Assembly (NCBI GenBank): GCA_020746995.1
Contig: JAGPXD010000003.1
Span: forward strand, 1,426,001-1,490,000
Origin: Plectosphaerella cucumerina
Lineage: Eukaryota > Ascomycota > Sordariomycetes > Glomerellales > Plectosphaerellaceae
DNA length: 64,000 nt
Direction: 5' to 3'
The translations under genes and the position numbers were made by a program. Positions 1-11,591 of the stretch are shown in pieces (within the stretch, counting starts at the first letter, position 1; every line of letters starts with the position of its first letter). The notes beneath the pieces were generated by a model. The model made no database searches. It was not told the origin of the DNA and worked only from the letters and a program-made list of their open reading frames with translations.

Positions 1-1158
1 AATACGGAGACTGTGCCTGGCTAATGGAGGCGGGATGAGGGGTTCTTATAGGAAAATCGAGATTCCATCTGGCGTGTGCTTGTCTAGCTTCGAGGAGGTG
101 GCCTGTCACGCCTACGAGATCGATCCCCTGGCCAGCTGGGCTCCCTCCATCACCCCGAGCTTCCGTCCCCATCCCCGCTTGTGACGGAAGCATCCATGGC
201 GTGGATGACGTTGCTGTGTCGCGGGGGATGGTGGTTGGCGTCTGACCCCGGGCGGGCTGAGTGGTAGGCGAGAAGCTTAATCGTGGCGCGTCTGCGGGTT
301 TGTGTCGACCGAGAGACTCGCCGGGGGAGGGGCGGCGGCGGGGGTCGTGGTCGATCGCATGTGGTCCCCCAAGACGTCACACTGGAGCCCCCTCCTTCAA
401 AGCTGGCCTGGAGGAAGTGAGACGGCAGTCTGAGTGCCGGTCTGCCGGGGGTGCTGGGCCCCTCTCTGTGAGACACCGCGGGCTTCCCGGTTTCTGGGCC
501 GGGATGGACTCCGCTGGGAAGACGTGCTGGAGGGAGGGGGGGAAACTGGGATGTTAGCTTGCAGTGTGCAGCTGAAAAGCCAAGCCGAATGAAGCTTTGG
601 CGCGGCCAGGACGTCAGAACGTCGGCTGCTGCGGCAGATTTAGCTCGGGGATCTACCGGGTGAGGAGGGGGCGATTGCGGCTCGTGGGGAGCCGGGAGGC
701 CTTGGCTGGCTGGCTTGGAAGCAAGGCCCGTCAACGATTGCGCGGTCCCTGACGATGTTAAGGAGGGTCAAGCACGTGGATACGGAGGGCGATCTGTCAG
801 AGCCGGATGTCCAGATCAGGGGTCCTGTGAGGGTACGGTGGAGGCATGAAGTCATACAACAAGGATGGACAGGTTGTGAGATTGATATCTGTAAATAAAC
901 TGCAGTAGCTGCGTTGAAGCTGGCGATCAATTCCAGTCGATGGTCGTAGCCATCCATTGCCTCCAGAAAACGCCGATAAATGCATCCTCGACATGTCGCC
1001 ATGTCGTTCCTTTCTCGCACCGGAGATTCGCCTTCGCTTTCGTACAGTGGTATGATTCGAACAAAAAGAGCAGCATATGCCGAAGATGGCGGATATGTCA
1101 AGACATGGCAGGCGTTAGATACGGGTCGTAAGAAATGCGATCAAGCGATCAGGATGGG
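1..1158. other. intergenic, no gene recognised
   Basis: Several short open frames exist on both strands, but none shows a recognisable domain, a biased low-complexity pattern typical of coding DNA here, or usable splice signals. An AATAAA hexamer lies near 894-899 on the plus strand. I see nothing else to annotate. This is also the 3' side of the minus-strand gene that ends at 1159. Confidence 0.5.
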
Positions 1159-1823
1159 CTATGCGGCCACGAAGACCTGGTAGGCGATGACCATGATCCA
1201 TAGCAGGAAGATGCAGCCGACGATGCAAAAGGCGAAGATGGCTTGCCACGTTTGGCCTGTTCAACGTTAGCATTACGCGAGACATGGCCTTGGGGAAGAA
1301 CGGACAGATACTCCGCTGCTGCAACCACGCCAGCGTCGACATACTGGCCCCAACGGGGTTCTGGCTAAAGACAGCCAGGTTACAGTTCCCCTGTATCGAG
1401 CCGTCTGGGCCAAAGAGCTGCACCGACACGACGACGGTGCCTACCATCCACAGCACGAAGAGCATGAATGCGCCGATCATGACGATGGCTGGCAATAGGC
1501 GCTGGTTGAAGACGAGCCAGAGGATGATGAAGATGTATGTGACGAGCAGGGCGCCGACCGTGATGAAGTAGGGGAAGTACCTGATTGCGAATGTCAGAAG
1601 CGATACTCAAGGAGTAGAGAAGAGATACGCACCATGGCACGGGGAGGTTGAGCTGCTGCTGAACGGAGATGAAGTTTGCAAACGCGCCGATGATGAAGCA
1701 TGCTGCCGCGAGCATGACGAGGATCCAGAGGTTAAGCTGGATACCGGGCCATTGGTACCGGTGCGTCTTGACCGAGCGTCGCTCGTAGACAACGGAGTCG
1801 TCCGTTATTGTCGAAGGGGCCAT
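1159..1823 (-). CDS. four-helix integral membrane protein (MARVEL-like)
   Basis: Three exons: 1823-1633, 1580-1312 and 1256-1159, joined in frame to 185 aa. Four hydrophobic segments are evident: about residues 28-50 (ILVMLAAACFIIGAFANFI), a second starting YFPYFITVGALLVTYIFIIL, a third around AIVMIGAFMLFVLWMVGTVV, and a last one near the C-terminus (IFAFCIVGCIFLLWIMVIAY). The four-helix layout and small size resemble fungal MARVEL-domain membrane proteins, which sit in plasma or vesicle membranes. The family assignment is inference from topology, because no signature residue is decisive. The donor GTGCGT and acceptor CAG of intron 1 and donor GTATCT of intron 2 restore an uninterrupted frame, and the last exon adds only the final helix. 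A TATA element lies about 71 nt upstream of the ATG. No neighbour suggests a pathway. Confidence 0.75.
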
Positions 1824-2878
1824 CTTTGCAGTTGCGCTGGTGACTTGCTGTCGGCGACTGAGAGGATGGCAATGCCGGATCGACTGCTTCTCTTTATATC
1901 GACGTCCCAGCCTCGGGCGCCGTTTGGGTCGCTACAGTACACGACAGGAGGATGAAGCTGCGCGGGCCCGTCCGTCGGGCAGCCAGTGAAGCCTTCTCGC
2001 CGGGGTTATTCGTTTGGCCGTCGCCCGTGACTCTTCTGCGGATATGCGTCGAGCGCTGTCGGTCGGCCACGTCGGTGGGAAGGGTGGGTGTCGAGGAGGC
2101 GCGAGGCCAATCGGATGGGTTGAGGCTGTCGCGGCGGTCGTGCCCAATGCCTGTGTGCGACCCACTGGAGGAGCGGTCTGCCGGGGGGATGTGTCGTTTG
2201 CTGTCGCGAGAAGCGTTTGATCGAAGCGCTTGGAATGAAGTCGTCGGATACCTGTAGCGATGCGCGGGTTCGTGAGGTGGTGGTGATTCTTGGAGGAATT
2301 GGCGGGGGTGTGTCGGTCGCTATGACGATGGCGACTCGGATGCGACAGCGGGTGACAGTGCAAGTCGGGCTGTGGTGTTGGTGGGCAAAGGTCTAAGCCG
2401 TGTGCTAGTACCGCGCCGAAAAGTCCGTATACCCCGCGCGAGCGTGCAACGTTGTCTTGGGTGTGTTCGAGGACCCTGAAATCACAGTAGGGAAAAAAAG
2501 TCAATAGAGAATTCTGACCGCTGGTTACACCGCAGGAAGATCTCAAAGTTCGAAATGGCCGTGGCTGGGCGTGGGCGTGGGCGGTTGCCATGTGGACCGA
2601 TGTCCCCGGCCGTGAGCTTTCCCCTCGAAATGCGGATGGCTGGGGTCGGGTCACTGTTCCCGTCGGCCCCGGGCCCCCCTGTCGCGATGCTCAGGCACAC
2701 CCGCCCTGACAGGGGCACATCCCACCTGCTGCACTGCACTGCACGATGGCGTCAAATCAAGTCAAACTAGAATTGATTCATTGGAATAAGGTACACAACG
2801 CCCAGCCTATTCTACGTGCGCCGACCCAATGTCATAACCCATTAACCCTGCAGACTTTTCATCTCCAACTTCCCCTTT
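1824..2878. other. intergenic: promoter of the four-helix gene and 3' side of arginase
   Basis: About 1 kb between two minus-strand genes. A 240-codon minus-strand frame here (1932-2654) has no recognisable domain and is not called. Apart from the TATA element noted separately I see no RNA gene or repeat. Confidence 0.5.
1894..1899 (-). promoter_or_regulatory. TATA box of the four-helix membrane protein gene
   Basis: Minus-strand TATAAA inside GATATAAAGA, about 71 nt upstream of the ATG at 1823. Position and sequence fit a core promoter. Not tested. Confidence 0.45.
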
Positions 2879-3926
2879 CTACAGCAGCGACTCGCCCAGG
2901 GCGCAACGCACCAGCGAGCAGCCAGCGCGCACCGTCTCGTGGGCGCCAACGTCCTTGTCATCAGCCAGGCGCGGGTTAACCTCAACCAGGTCAACAGCCA
3001 CCAGACTTCCCGTCTCGTGCACGGTCTCGCAGATGTAATCACCCTCGCGCAGCGTCAGTCCACCACGGACAGGCGTGCCCGTCGACGGCGCCCACATGGG
3101 GTCGAGGGCGTCAACGTCGAAGCTAAGGTGAATAGGCGTGTCGGCGCCAATATGCGCAAGGGCCATATCCATAACGCGACCGATGCCGTGGCGGTCAATA
3201 TCGTGCATGCTGAAAGCCTTGACACCGTTCTCGCGCAGGATGCGCTTCTCGCCAGCATCGACGTCGCGGAGACCAATGTAGACGAGCTTCTTGACGCTCA
3301 GGAGATGGGCGTCCTTGATCCAGCCAAAGTACTCCTCGCGGGACTCCTTGGCAAGACCGGTGACGAAGGCCACGGGCATGCCGTGGATGTTGCCGCTGTC
3401 GCTCGTCTCGGGGGTGTTGATGTCGGCGTGGGCGTCGACCCAGATGACGGCGATCTCGCGGCCGATGCGCTCGCGGGTGGCCTTGGCGGAGCCGGCGATG
3501 GTGCCGATGGCGATGCTGTGGTCGCCGCCGAGGGTGAGGACCATGCGGCCCTCGATGGCCTGGGCGTAGACCTGGTCGGCGATGCGCTTGGTCACGGCGC
3601 TGACGGCCAGGGGATTCTTCATGTTGCGGAAGGGGGGGTCGTCGGCCGGGACGAGGTCGGTGTAGAGGTGGACCTGGTCGTCGCCGTGGAGCTTGTAGCC
3701 GAGCTCTTCGCGGAGCTGTGTCAGGAGGCCCGACTCGATGAGCGCGGCGGGCGCGGCGTCGACACCGGGCTTGCACTGGGGTAGGTGTCAGCACGAGGAA
3801 GCTGACGCGAGAAGAGACGAGCGACGAGGGGACGGTGATTACCTGGCCGCCTGAGAAGCCGACGGCGACGACGCCAATGTCCTCAGGGTGGCTGAGGAAC
3901 TTGGACTTGACCATTGAGGTGCACAT
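2879..3926 (-). CDS. CAR1: arginase
   Basis: Hydrolyses L-arginine to ornithine and urea, the first step of arginine catabolism, normally in the cytosol with two Mn2+ ions. Two exons, 3926-3843 and 3775-2879, join through a GTAATC donor and a CAG acceptor to give 326 aa, the usual length. All three ureohydrolase signatures are visible: GGDHSIAIGT, the DAHADINTP metal motif and SFDVDALDP with its downstream GTPVRGG. The N-terminus has the fungal signature VAVGFSGGQCKPGVDAAP, which spans the intron. Two in-frame ATGs (3926 and 3914) could both start translation. The second gives MVKSKFLSHPED, which resembles starts in related fungi, so it may be the main one. The intron interrupts the GGQ/CKPG junction. 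Identification is secure; only the start is uncertain. Confidence 0.95.
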
Positions 3927-5472
3927 CTTGACGGTAGGAGTGGTGGAAGGTGTTTAGCTTTCGAGGAAGCTTCGAATCTCTCGTGAGACAGGTCGATGTA
4001 TCCGTCAAGTAGTCGGTCTGTAGCAGAAAAGTAGAAAAGGGTATCTCGCGCCGCGTTGAACCTAGAGGCAAAAGGAAGGAAAGCTTCGAGAAGATGGTAT
4101 GTATCGAGAAACCAGGACCTAGACCAGCTGGGCACCCTCGCTTCTTAAGTACTCTCCCACGGTCCGCCAGGGAAAATCCTCTCGCACCCGGAAACGTCAT
4201 GCTCTCCTGGGCGCGCCCGGCGACCTGGACTGACTGGAATGCCCCCGTGGAAGCGACGGCATGGAATGGAGGGGCAATCGGCCAGCCCTCAAACTTGTGT
4301 TGAAGCTTGCGGATGGATCATGTGGGGTTCCCCCGGCAGCACCTGCACTTAGCGGTAGCCACCTGCACTTAGGGGGATGGTCCCTTGCGCTGGGCGGGCG
4401 CCTGCGACTCGACCGGGCCCCGGGATTGGCAGGGGTGCGGGGGCCGTTAGTCAGATTCGAGAGCCCAGGGCCCCGTGGCATCTCATCGTCTTCGCCGCCT
4501 TTTCGACGCCGAACGGGAAGCACGGGGAAGGCCAGACTTGAGGGAGAACATGAAGCTCCGACGACGCCTCGGAGGTGTTGTCCCCCCGTCTGGCGGTCTG
4601 GCCAGCCTGGGCTTGATGTGCTTTTGTTCCAGAAGCCCAGCACCCAAGGCCTCGCTCCAGCCCAGCTGTCAGCAGCACCCATCCGGCTTCCATACCAGCG
4701 ACCCTCCTTCCACGCTTCCGCCGTGTAACACATCCTCCAACACCAGTATCACCACACTCATCCCAATTCAACTCTTCTCCCCCCTACGTAATCCTCCCTC
4801 GGCCGCGCCTCCCGCCCCCCATCGGCGCGGCTCTCCGAGGTCACTTGACCTCCGACCGTGACCTCCGACACTACAAAAACACGAGGGCCACCGCCCCCTT
4901 CTGCTGTCGCGGCGGCTGGACACGGCCTCGCCTGATCCTGCTTTTAGGGGTCGCTCTTATCGCATCGCCGCCATGCCCCCAAACAATGCTGTAATGAAAA
5001 ATCGAAAGAGGGGGGCTCGTCTCCGACGCCATCGGCGATTCTCGCATGAGGCCTTTTCTCTCACCCCCGTCGTCTCGTCCGACCGTCGCATCGCTTGGAG
5101 CAGATATTTCGTTTGGATGGAGGGAGGTCCGAGGTGGTTGTGGCTCCATTCCCACCGCGCTATGCCTCTATCGCAGACAGCCGCGTTTACCCGCACAGAT
5201 TGTTAGCACACCATCCCGACCACTCCGGCCCTCTCTCCCGGCCGCAGATCACCTCATTCTCCCGCACACCTCCGAGCATTTGATCAGATAAGTCGTCGCT
5301 CAATTTCTGCGTGCCCCCAGCCCATGGCCGGGGGGCTCTAGGTTCCGAAGATGATACACACTGTCTGCCCGTCCCGCTATCTGCGAGGTCAATGCTTGAA
5401 AAACACCAAACGCCATGCCTTCCTTGAATGCCAGGTGCGTGCTCCCACACGTCTTGATATCCGCCTGTCGGC
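3927..5472. other. intergenic: arginase promoter and 3' flank of GT90 gene
   Basis: A 1.5-kb spacer. Open frames of 94-178 codons occur on both strands but overlap each other and lack domains, so none is called. A short direct repeat is listed separately. No tRNA or obvious terminator was seen. Confidence 0.5.
4340..4372. repeat. 13-bp direct repeat upstream of arginase
   Basis: CACCTGCACTTAG occurs at 4340-4352 and again at 4360-4372, a 20-bp period. It lies about 410 bp upstream of the arginase start. It could be a paired regulator site or chance; no further copies were noticed nearby. Confidence 0.6.
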
Positions 5473-7505
5473 TCACTTGCTTCCTTCCGTCTTGGCCTCG
5501 ACCTTTTTGGCCGCCAGCAGATCGTTCACCCATCCCATCTTCTCGCGACGCTCGTCTATCACGCGCGCGTACTCGAGTAGCAGACGCAGCGTGTAGATCT
5601 GCATGTCCTCGCGCCGCAGCGCCTTCTCCGCCCACTCCTTGCCGGCAGCGGCGATGCGCTCCGCCTGCTCGTCGTGCCCCGGCACCCCGGCCGCCGGGTA
5701 GCCCAGGAAGTACTGCATGATGCCGTAGTAGTCGATGAACCGGCTGTCCATGGGCACATAGTGCTTCCACGGCAACAGACGGCTGTCGTGCCACTCGCGC
5801 CAGACTGTCGCCTTAATCGGCACGCTCGTGCTGCGCAGGAAGCCGAGATAGCGCCCGGAGAAGCTGTTGCCGTCAATGTCGGGCAGGTACTTGAACATGA
5901 ACTGCTGCGCCATGGTCAAGCCCGGCGCGATCGTGTAGTACGGCCCGGTGTACCAGCACTTCCCGTCGTCCTCGTTGGGCTCACACATGAGGTCCGTGAA
6001 CGCCACGTTGGCCCACGACCGGAGCCACTCGTTCATTTTGCCGGCCGCGTGCGCCACAATGTTGTAGGCTGCGCCAGGCAGAGAGAAGTTGATGGGCGCC
6101 CAAAGCTTATGCTCCGCGGCGTACACCTCCGTCTCGTTGCTCATGGTGACGAAACGGTGCCTCTGGAAACCCTTCCAGTTGCTCACGCGGTTACGCCCGC
6201 CCGTTGCGACGCCACGCCACATGACGCCCGCAACTTTGTGCTCCCAAAGGCCGCCATGGTCGTCGCCACCGGTGAACCGTTCGTCCTCCTTCCAGTACAT
6301 GGGCGCCGGCAGCAGGATCTCGTTGTTGATCGACAGCTTCGAGCCGCCGAACATGGGGAATAGTGTCGGAGTCGTCGATGTGCTCAGCGGCTCGATGAAG
6401 ATGCCGTTCAGGCCCTGCAGGTCGGGCTGGTGGCAAATGTCTCTCGCCATCGTCGCGTTTGCCACGTACCCGCGGTGCATGTGCGGCTCCGCGTTCTCTG
6501 ACGAAATCGAAGGTGGGCCATTGAAGCTCTCCAGAAGTGGTGCGGTTCGGGCTGGGCTGTCGGGGGCGCAGCCACGGCGTGCGAGGTCCCAGTAACGGCC
6601 TGAAGCCACATCGTTAGTCTGTTTCCACGTCTCGTCGCCGTGGTGATGTCTGAAAACTTACCCGAGTGGTACCACGTCTTCTTCTTGACCTTCAGCTGCG
6701 GCTCGACCATGTTCTTGACCGGGAGCTTCTGGAAGCCGGGCGACACATCTTCAGGTTTCGCCAGGTACTTCGTCTTACTCGCTTTCTCCACGTAGCTGGC
6801 AATGTCTTCGTACGGCGTGATGATGCGCGGCTCGTCCATTGGGTTCAGCGCAATGTCCATGTCTGGCAGCATGTGGTCGATGGTCCGGAGGAGGTCGAGC
6901 CAGATGGTGGTCCAGAACCAGTCGCTGGTGCAGTTGGCGTATCCGTCGCGAACCGTGATGAACATTTCGTAGGCGGCAGCCTCCCTGCGCAGGTAGGCGG
7001 GCTCCAGGGCCCAGAACGGTTCCAGGTCATGGTAGATCTGATCGAAGAAGTCCTCCACAATGACCGCGTTGTGCTTCTGTGCAAAGTTGAACCAAGTGTC
7101 GAATCCCGGCGGCGGGTGTCGTCCTCGTCTTGTCCGGTATTCCTTGGCGGCTTCTTCCACCGTCCTGCTCTGCTTCTTCATGAGCTTGTCAAAGGTTTCG
7201 TCGGCCGTCTCGATCAACTCGTCTATCGGGTGGCGGTCGGAAGACCCGGCGCCGGAAAGGGGCGCCTGGGGCTTGGATTCGGAGACTTTGTCGTCGACTC
7301 GGTCGGTCGCCTGGATGGGTGTTTGTCCTCTCGCCGGTGGTGCTTTTGGCCGTGATGACGGCGTTTGTGGTGTCGTCTCGACGAGATACCGGGGCGCGAA
7401 GCCGGTATTGCTGTAGCTGAGGTAGTAAAAGATTGTAACAATCAGGGCGGCGCCGACTGTGTAGCGGAGCAGGCTCGAGGGCCGCCGCGGGGCCAGCTTG
7501 ACCAT
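5473..7505 (-). CDS. GT90 (CAP10-type) glycosyltransferase, type II membrane protein
   Basis: Predicted Golgi/ER glycosyltransferase of the GT90 family, which in fungi includes capsule and glycan xylosyl- or related transferases. Two exons, 7505-6662 and 6599-5473, join with phase 1 to 656 aa. The N-terminus has a short basic cytosolic tail followed by one helix at about residues 14-32 (LLRYTVGAALIVTIFYYLSY), giving type II topology, then a disordered stem. The catalytic half carries the family pattern: HRGYVAN, PMFGGSKLSINNEILLP, VMWRGVATGGRN, HRFVTMSNET and a C-terminal VPMDSRFIDYYGIMQYF stretch. An ATG 11 codons upstream (7538) is in frame, but the start at 7505 places the basic tail directly before the helix. 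The acceptor substrate cannot be told from sequence. Genes on both sides are unrelated, so context does not help. Confidence 0.88.
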
Positions 7506-9373
7506 GGTGGGTGGGTGTGTTGGAATGTTGGCGCACAAGGCCGGTGCTGAGACAGGAAGAGACCTGCAGAGCTAGCTCTGGAAAGCAGAGGAGGTGCCAA
7601 TGTCGAGATTCGCCTATGGACACATTTGGCGACGGGGCTCGAGGCCGTTCGGCTGTCGTGCTGCGGCTGATGGAGGTGTATGAAAGTCGTAGGAGCTCGG
7701 CTTAGTGGGGTGGCCACCGTAGAAGTCGTCGAGGGTTCGAGAGGCGATGGGAAGCTCGAGAAGCGCGGTGTATATGGGGTCGAGGGAAATAGGGCCTGCC
7801 AGCAGTCGGTCCCGCTCGTGGGAGATGTGTTGAAGTGATCTTCAAAGACGGAGGGCGGTGTTTGTACCAGTAAAAGAGCGAAGGCCGTCCACGTAACACT
7901 CTTCTACCCGCAGGTTCGAGAGATTCCCTGGTTGAACAGGCAAGGCGCCGATCACTGATTGGCCGTTTCACGCTGCTTCCCAGATTGACCGGGATCAGGG
8001 GGTGGGCGTGGAGAATGCGCGGGTCGAAAGGGTGTCTGGATCGTCCGGTACTTTAATGGTGACGAGTCAAGACGAATCGCTACCGGGAACGGACTCGTCA
8101 GGGCGCCGGCCGATGTTTGAGGAAGGGGGCAGGTATGTTTCTGGCGGCAGCTTAGGAGGGCCGATTCGGGACGGGATAGGATCGAGGAGGGAGAGAACAA
8201 GGTCTTTCTTTTCGGAAGAGGGTTGGAGGGTTGTTTGTTAGGTGGTTTGTTCTCGTTCTTCAGGGGCTGGGCATTGCGGCAGATGGGCGTCGCACTGGGA
8301 GCGGGGAGGAAGTTTTGTCCCTGCCCACGCACCTGGGGTGGGAGATTGGCCCCGAATCTCCCGTCAATTTCGTGCTTCGGTTCTGCACCTTCCTCAGGCT
8401 GCCGTACGGGACTTGGGACTTGGGACACTGGACGGCGGGAAACACTGGACTGGCAAGCTGGGCCCAAAGGATGAGATGAGAGTGGGCTCTCCCGCAAGTC
8501 CCGTCATCGCTGGCGAATCTCGGGAAGCCCGCCAAGAACGGTAGCACATGCACCATTGCGCCTCAATGGCTCCTTCTGTCGCAGCGGACCTGCTAGCCCC
8601 GGAACACGCTGAAGCTTGTGTCTCAGTGGAAGGAGCTGCCTGCAGACCACGTCGCGCCTTCACTACTAAAACCGGAAAGTGCCCTTTTGACAAACTCAAT
8701 CGCTCAACTTGAGGCTCTTCCCCTCCAAACGCGAAACTCGCGCCGCCGATACATGATGCGGCTGCCCAGGAAAGGACACCCCCGTCAGCACGCGCTGCGC
8801 CTCAGCCACGATGGAACCTCGAGGGTCTTCTCCAATCGTCTGCCCGGCCCCTTTGTAGATGCACCCGTGGACGCTATCCAGAAGGGTCTGATGGGGCCGA
8901 CCGGTCGACCTGCCAAACCTCGACACACGTGCGCCATTGTACCCGTCTCGGGAGAGAGAGACCCGTCACAATCGGTCGCACGCCGCAACACCCCGCCCCG
9001 CCCGCCCCCTATTCCACGTCGCGACAGCCCCTCTACGGGATGACGATCGCCATGCTGGCCTGGGCAATCGACACGCCGGCAGCCAACCGCTCGTCGGCAC
9101 ATGGCCGTCGCGGGGGTCGCGCGGGACACGTCTCAAACGTCGTGGCCCCCTTTTCTCGTTGTGCCCACAGACGATGGGTGGACCGTTCAGCGTTGTCCCC
9201 CGTTGAAGAAGCGCCACAAACGGTCCACCGAGTCTGAACAAAATGTTGCACTGCGTTTGGTCTTCTCCAGACTGATCTGGGGGAGCAATGGAGCATGCCC
9301 CGAGTGTTGTACATTGTTCTATCCTACATGCTGATTCGTCTACTACTATACAATTGATAAAATGGCATGACCC
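7506..9373. other. intergenic, no gene recognised
   Basis: A 1.9-kb spacer between the 5' end of the GT90 gene and the 3' end of the mitochondrial transcription factor gene. Frames of up to 181 codons are present but look non-coding (Pro/Arg/Ser shadows with no domain). I see no RNA gene or repeat. Confidence 0.5.
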
Positions 9374-11322
9374 TCAGCTGATGCCGGTGTCGATGGTCCC
9401 GGCCGTCGAGCTCTCTCCTCCAAGGTCGTCGCCCACGCGCCCGACCATCTCGGCGTACGTCGGCCGGAACGGCCATTTCATAAAGGCCTCCAGGATCTCC
9501 GTCCACTGCTTCTCGTTGAGGATGCGCGGGGTCACCTCCGCGTGTCCCGTGCCCGGCAGCCCCCCCGAGGCCGGGTCTCGCAGGCTCGGGCAGTGCGGTA
9601 GTATGGCCTCCTTCGCGCCGGGCCACAGCTTGTCGAGACCCTTGCTGACGCCCTCTACCGACGCGTCAGCCATGGACCGCTGGATGAGGTCCAGGATGTC
9701 CGAGGGCCGGTCCCCCTTTTTCCCGACGCTGCGCAGGATTCTGTGCACCGTCTTGGGCTGGATGTCGAGCAGTGCGCAGTCGACGGAGGGGAAGAACTCT
9801 TCCGGCTCGGCCTTGAGCGGCTCCCAGGGCCTCCGATCCCAGAGCATCACCGGCGGGTCCTGCGCAAAGATATGTGCGTTGTCCCGCATCAGGCGGAACT
9901 CGCCCTTGCTCATTTTGGACATGGCCTCGATCTTTTCGTTGTATGCTGCGTCCTTCTCCGCAAGCTGTTCCGGGTCTTTTGCGAGCTGGGCCATCTGGCG
10001 GAGCTCGTCGAGCAACTCAAGGTGCTTCGCGACTTCTCGTTCTTTATGGCCCATCTGCGCTCTCTTCGTAATGCGGGCCTTGTACTCATCTGATCCTTGG
10101 GCGATCTCTCCGGCCTTGAAGGCCTCATCGAGCGCCGCCAGCTCTGCTATCCAAGGTCTCATGAAGGTCGGCGTTCCGGCCCCGGCCCCACCGGACGCAC
10201 CAGCGTTGCTGCTGTCCAGGGCCTCTGTCGTCGCGGCCATCATCCGATGCGGGGGAATCTCGATATTCGACTTGGCCATCCTCGCCAGCGTGTCTCGGCT
10301 GCTCTGGATGTCGATGGAATGGTCTCGCAGTCTTGGCTTCTTCAGTTGATCCCTCTCAATGTGTACCGTAGCGGGATCCTTGCCGGCAACTTCAGCGAGC
10401 CATTCGCACGCAAACTCTGCGTCAATGGCCGACTTTCTGCGGCTTTGGATGCACCGTGGCAGTAAGGAACGCTTATCTTCGTCATTCACCCAGAGCATCA
10501 TCCGGATGAGGCCATACTTCTGGAAAAGCGTGCTGGACCGTATGCTGGAGATGAATTGGAAGAGGACGAGGACGGAGAGGGAGTCAAAGAAGCGGTAGCG
10601 CCGCTTGGGAAACATGCAGAGATTGGCGGTGACGATAAGCGTGTCGTTGCGTTCGCGGTCTTTGGACGGGTCGACGGGCGTATCCTTTTGGTTTTCTAGA
10701 AAGTTCATGGCCTCGTGCAGTTCCTTCCACAAGATGCCCGACTGGGGGACGAGCCGCGTGCCGGGCCTTTCCAGTAATGGCTTCAGGAATGGTTCGTACA
10801 GCTGAGCGTCCGGCTCCATCAGGATATGTGATCGAGGCTTGAGGACGTCATTCAGCTTTCGACTCCAGACGCCCGCGCCTGGGTTGAGGTCCAGAATGTC
10901 ACAGCCGACATGGCGCTCCAATGTAGGGCCGATGTACTTGGTGATGTCGTCTACCAACCGTGCGGTTAGCTTACGCAGCAAGCTGATGTTTTGCGCCTGC
11001 ACTCACCACAGAGCTTTTCGCTCACGATGTTGACCCTGGTCTTGTCGCCGACGACCTTCGGGTCTTTGGCCTTTGCCTTGCCTCTGGGCTTTCGTTTGGG
11101 TTTCTCGTCCACATCTGCGGCACCCTCTTCCTTGGAATTTGTGCGCTTGTTGTAAGCCCTTTTCCACAGCCCTGTATTCCAGAGTTCCTTGGCAACGGGC
11201 GTTGACCTGGTTTTCAGAGCCTCCGTGACCGAGACAGTGGCGGCATGGCGACGAGTAGCCGGAGCGGTCAGGTGTCGGGCATTGTACCGACACAACCGTG
11301 AAGTCCGAGAAATGGACCACAT
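9374..11322 (-). CDS. mitochondrial transcription factor B / rRNA adenine dimethyltransferase-like
   Basis: Two exons, 11322-11007 and 10950-9374, give 630 aa. The first about 30 residues are rich in Arg, Ser and Ala with no acidic residues, like a mitochondrial presequence. Across the exon junction lies a Rossmann methyltransferase core: CDILDLNPGAGVWSRKL is the AdoMet-binding motif I, followed by a motif II region with HILMEPD and then LYEPFLKPLL. This pattern is shared by Mtf1/TFB proteins, which help mitochondrial RNA polymerase open promoters, and by KsgA/Dim1 rRNA methylases. The long C-terminal half, with a charged helix and a conserved-looking LWDRRPWEPL block, favours the fungal Mtf1-type group over a housekeeping 18S methylase. 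Which role it has is inference. The intron has a GTGAGT donor, a GCTAAC branch site and a TAG acceptor. Confidence 0.75.
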
Positions 11323-11591
11323 CTAGAGATGAGAGACAGAAGAAGGGAGTGAACGAATGACCAAGTTCGGCGTCAATACTGATAAGACGCCAACATGCTT
11401 GTTTGTGACCTGCGCGAGGACAGGAGGAAAAAAATGAGATTATGTCAGCACTGTGTCTTATCGATAAAGTCTAGCTTCAACTTTTGCATTGGCCCGCTCT
11501 TACCCGGCGCTAAACAGAAGACCCTCTCAACAGTGCCCCGCGGTTGCCAAAACCCTCTGCCGGTGACTCGTCCTCGCGCCAACTCACCGCG

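Noticed and set aside
1932..2654. A 240-codon minus-strand frame between two genes
   Set aside because: Rich in Pro, Arg, His and Ser in shadow-like fashion, no domain, no supporting splice or promoter pattern.
2939..3784. A 281-codon frame antisense to arginase
   Set aside because: Shadow of the arginase exon; the minus-strand product has all three arginase signatures.
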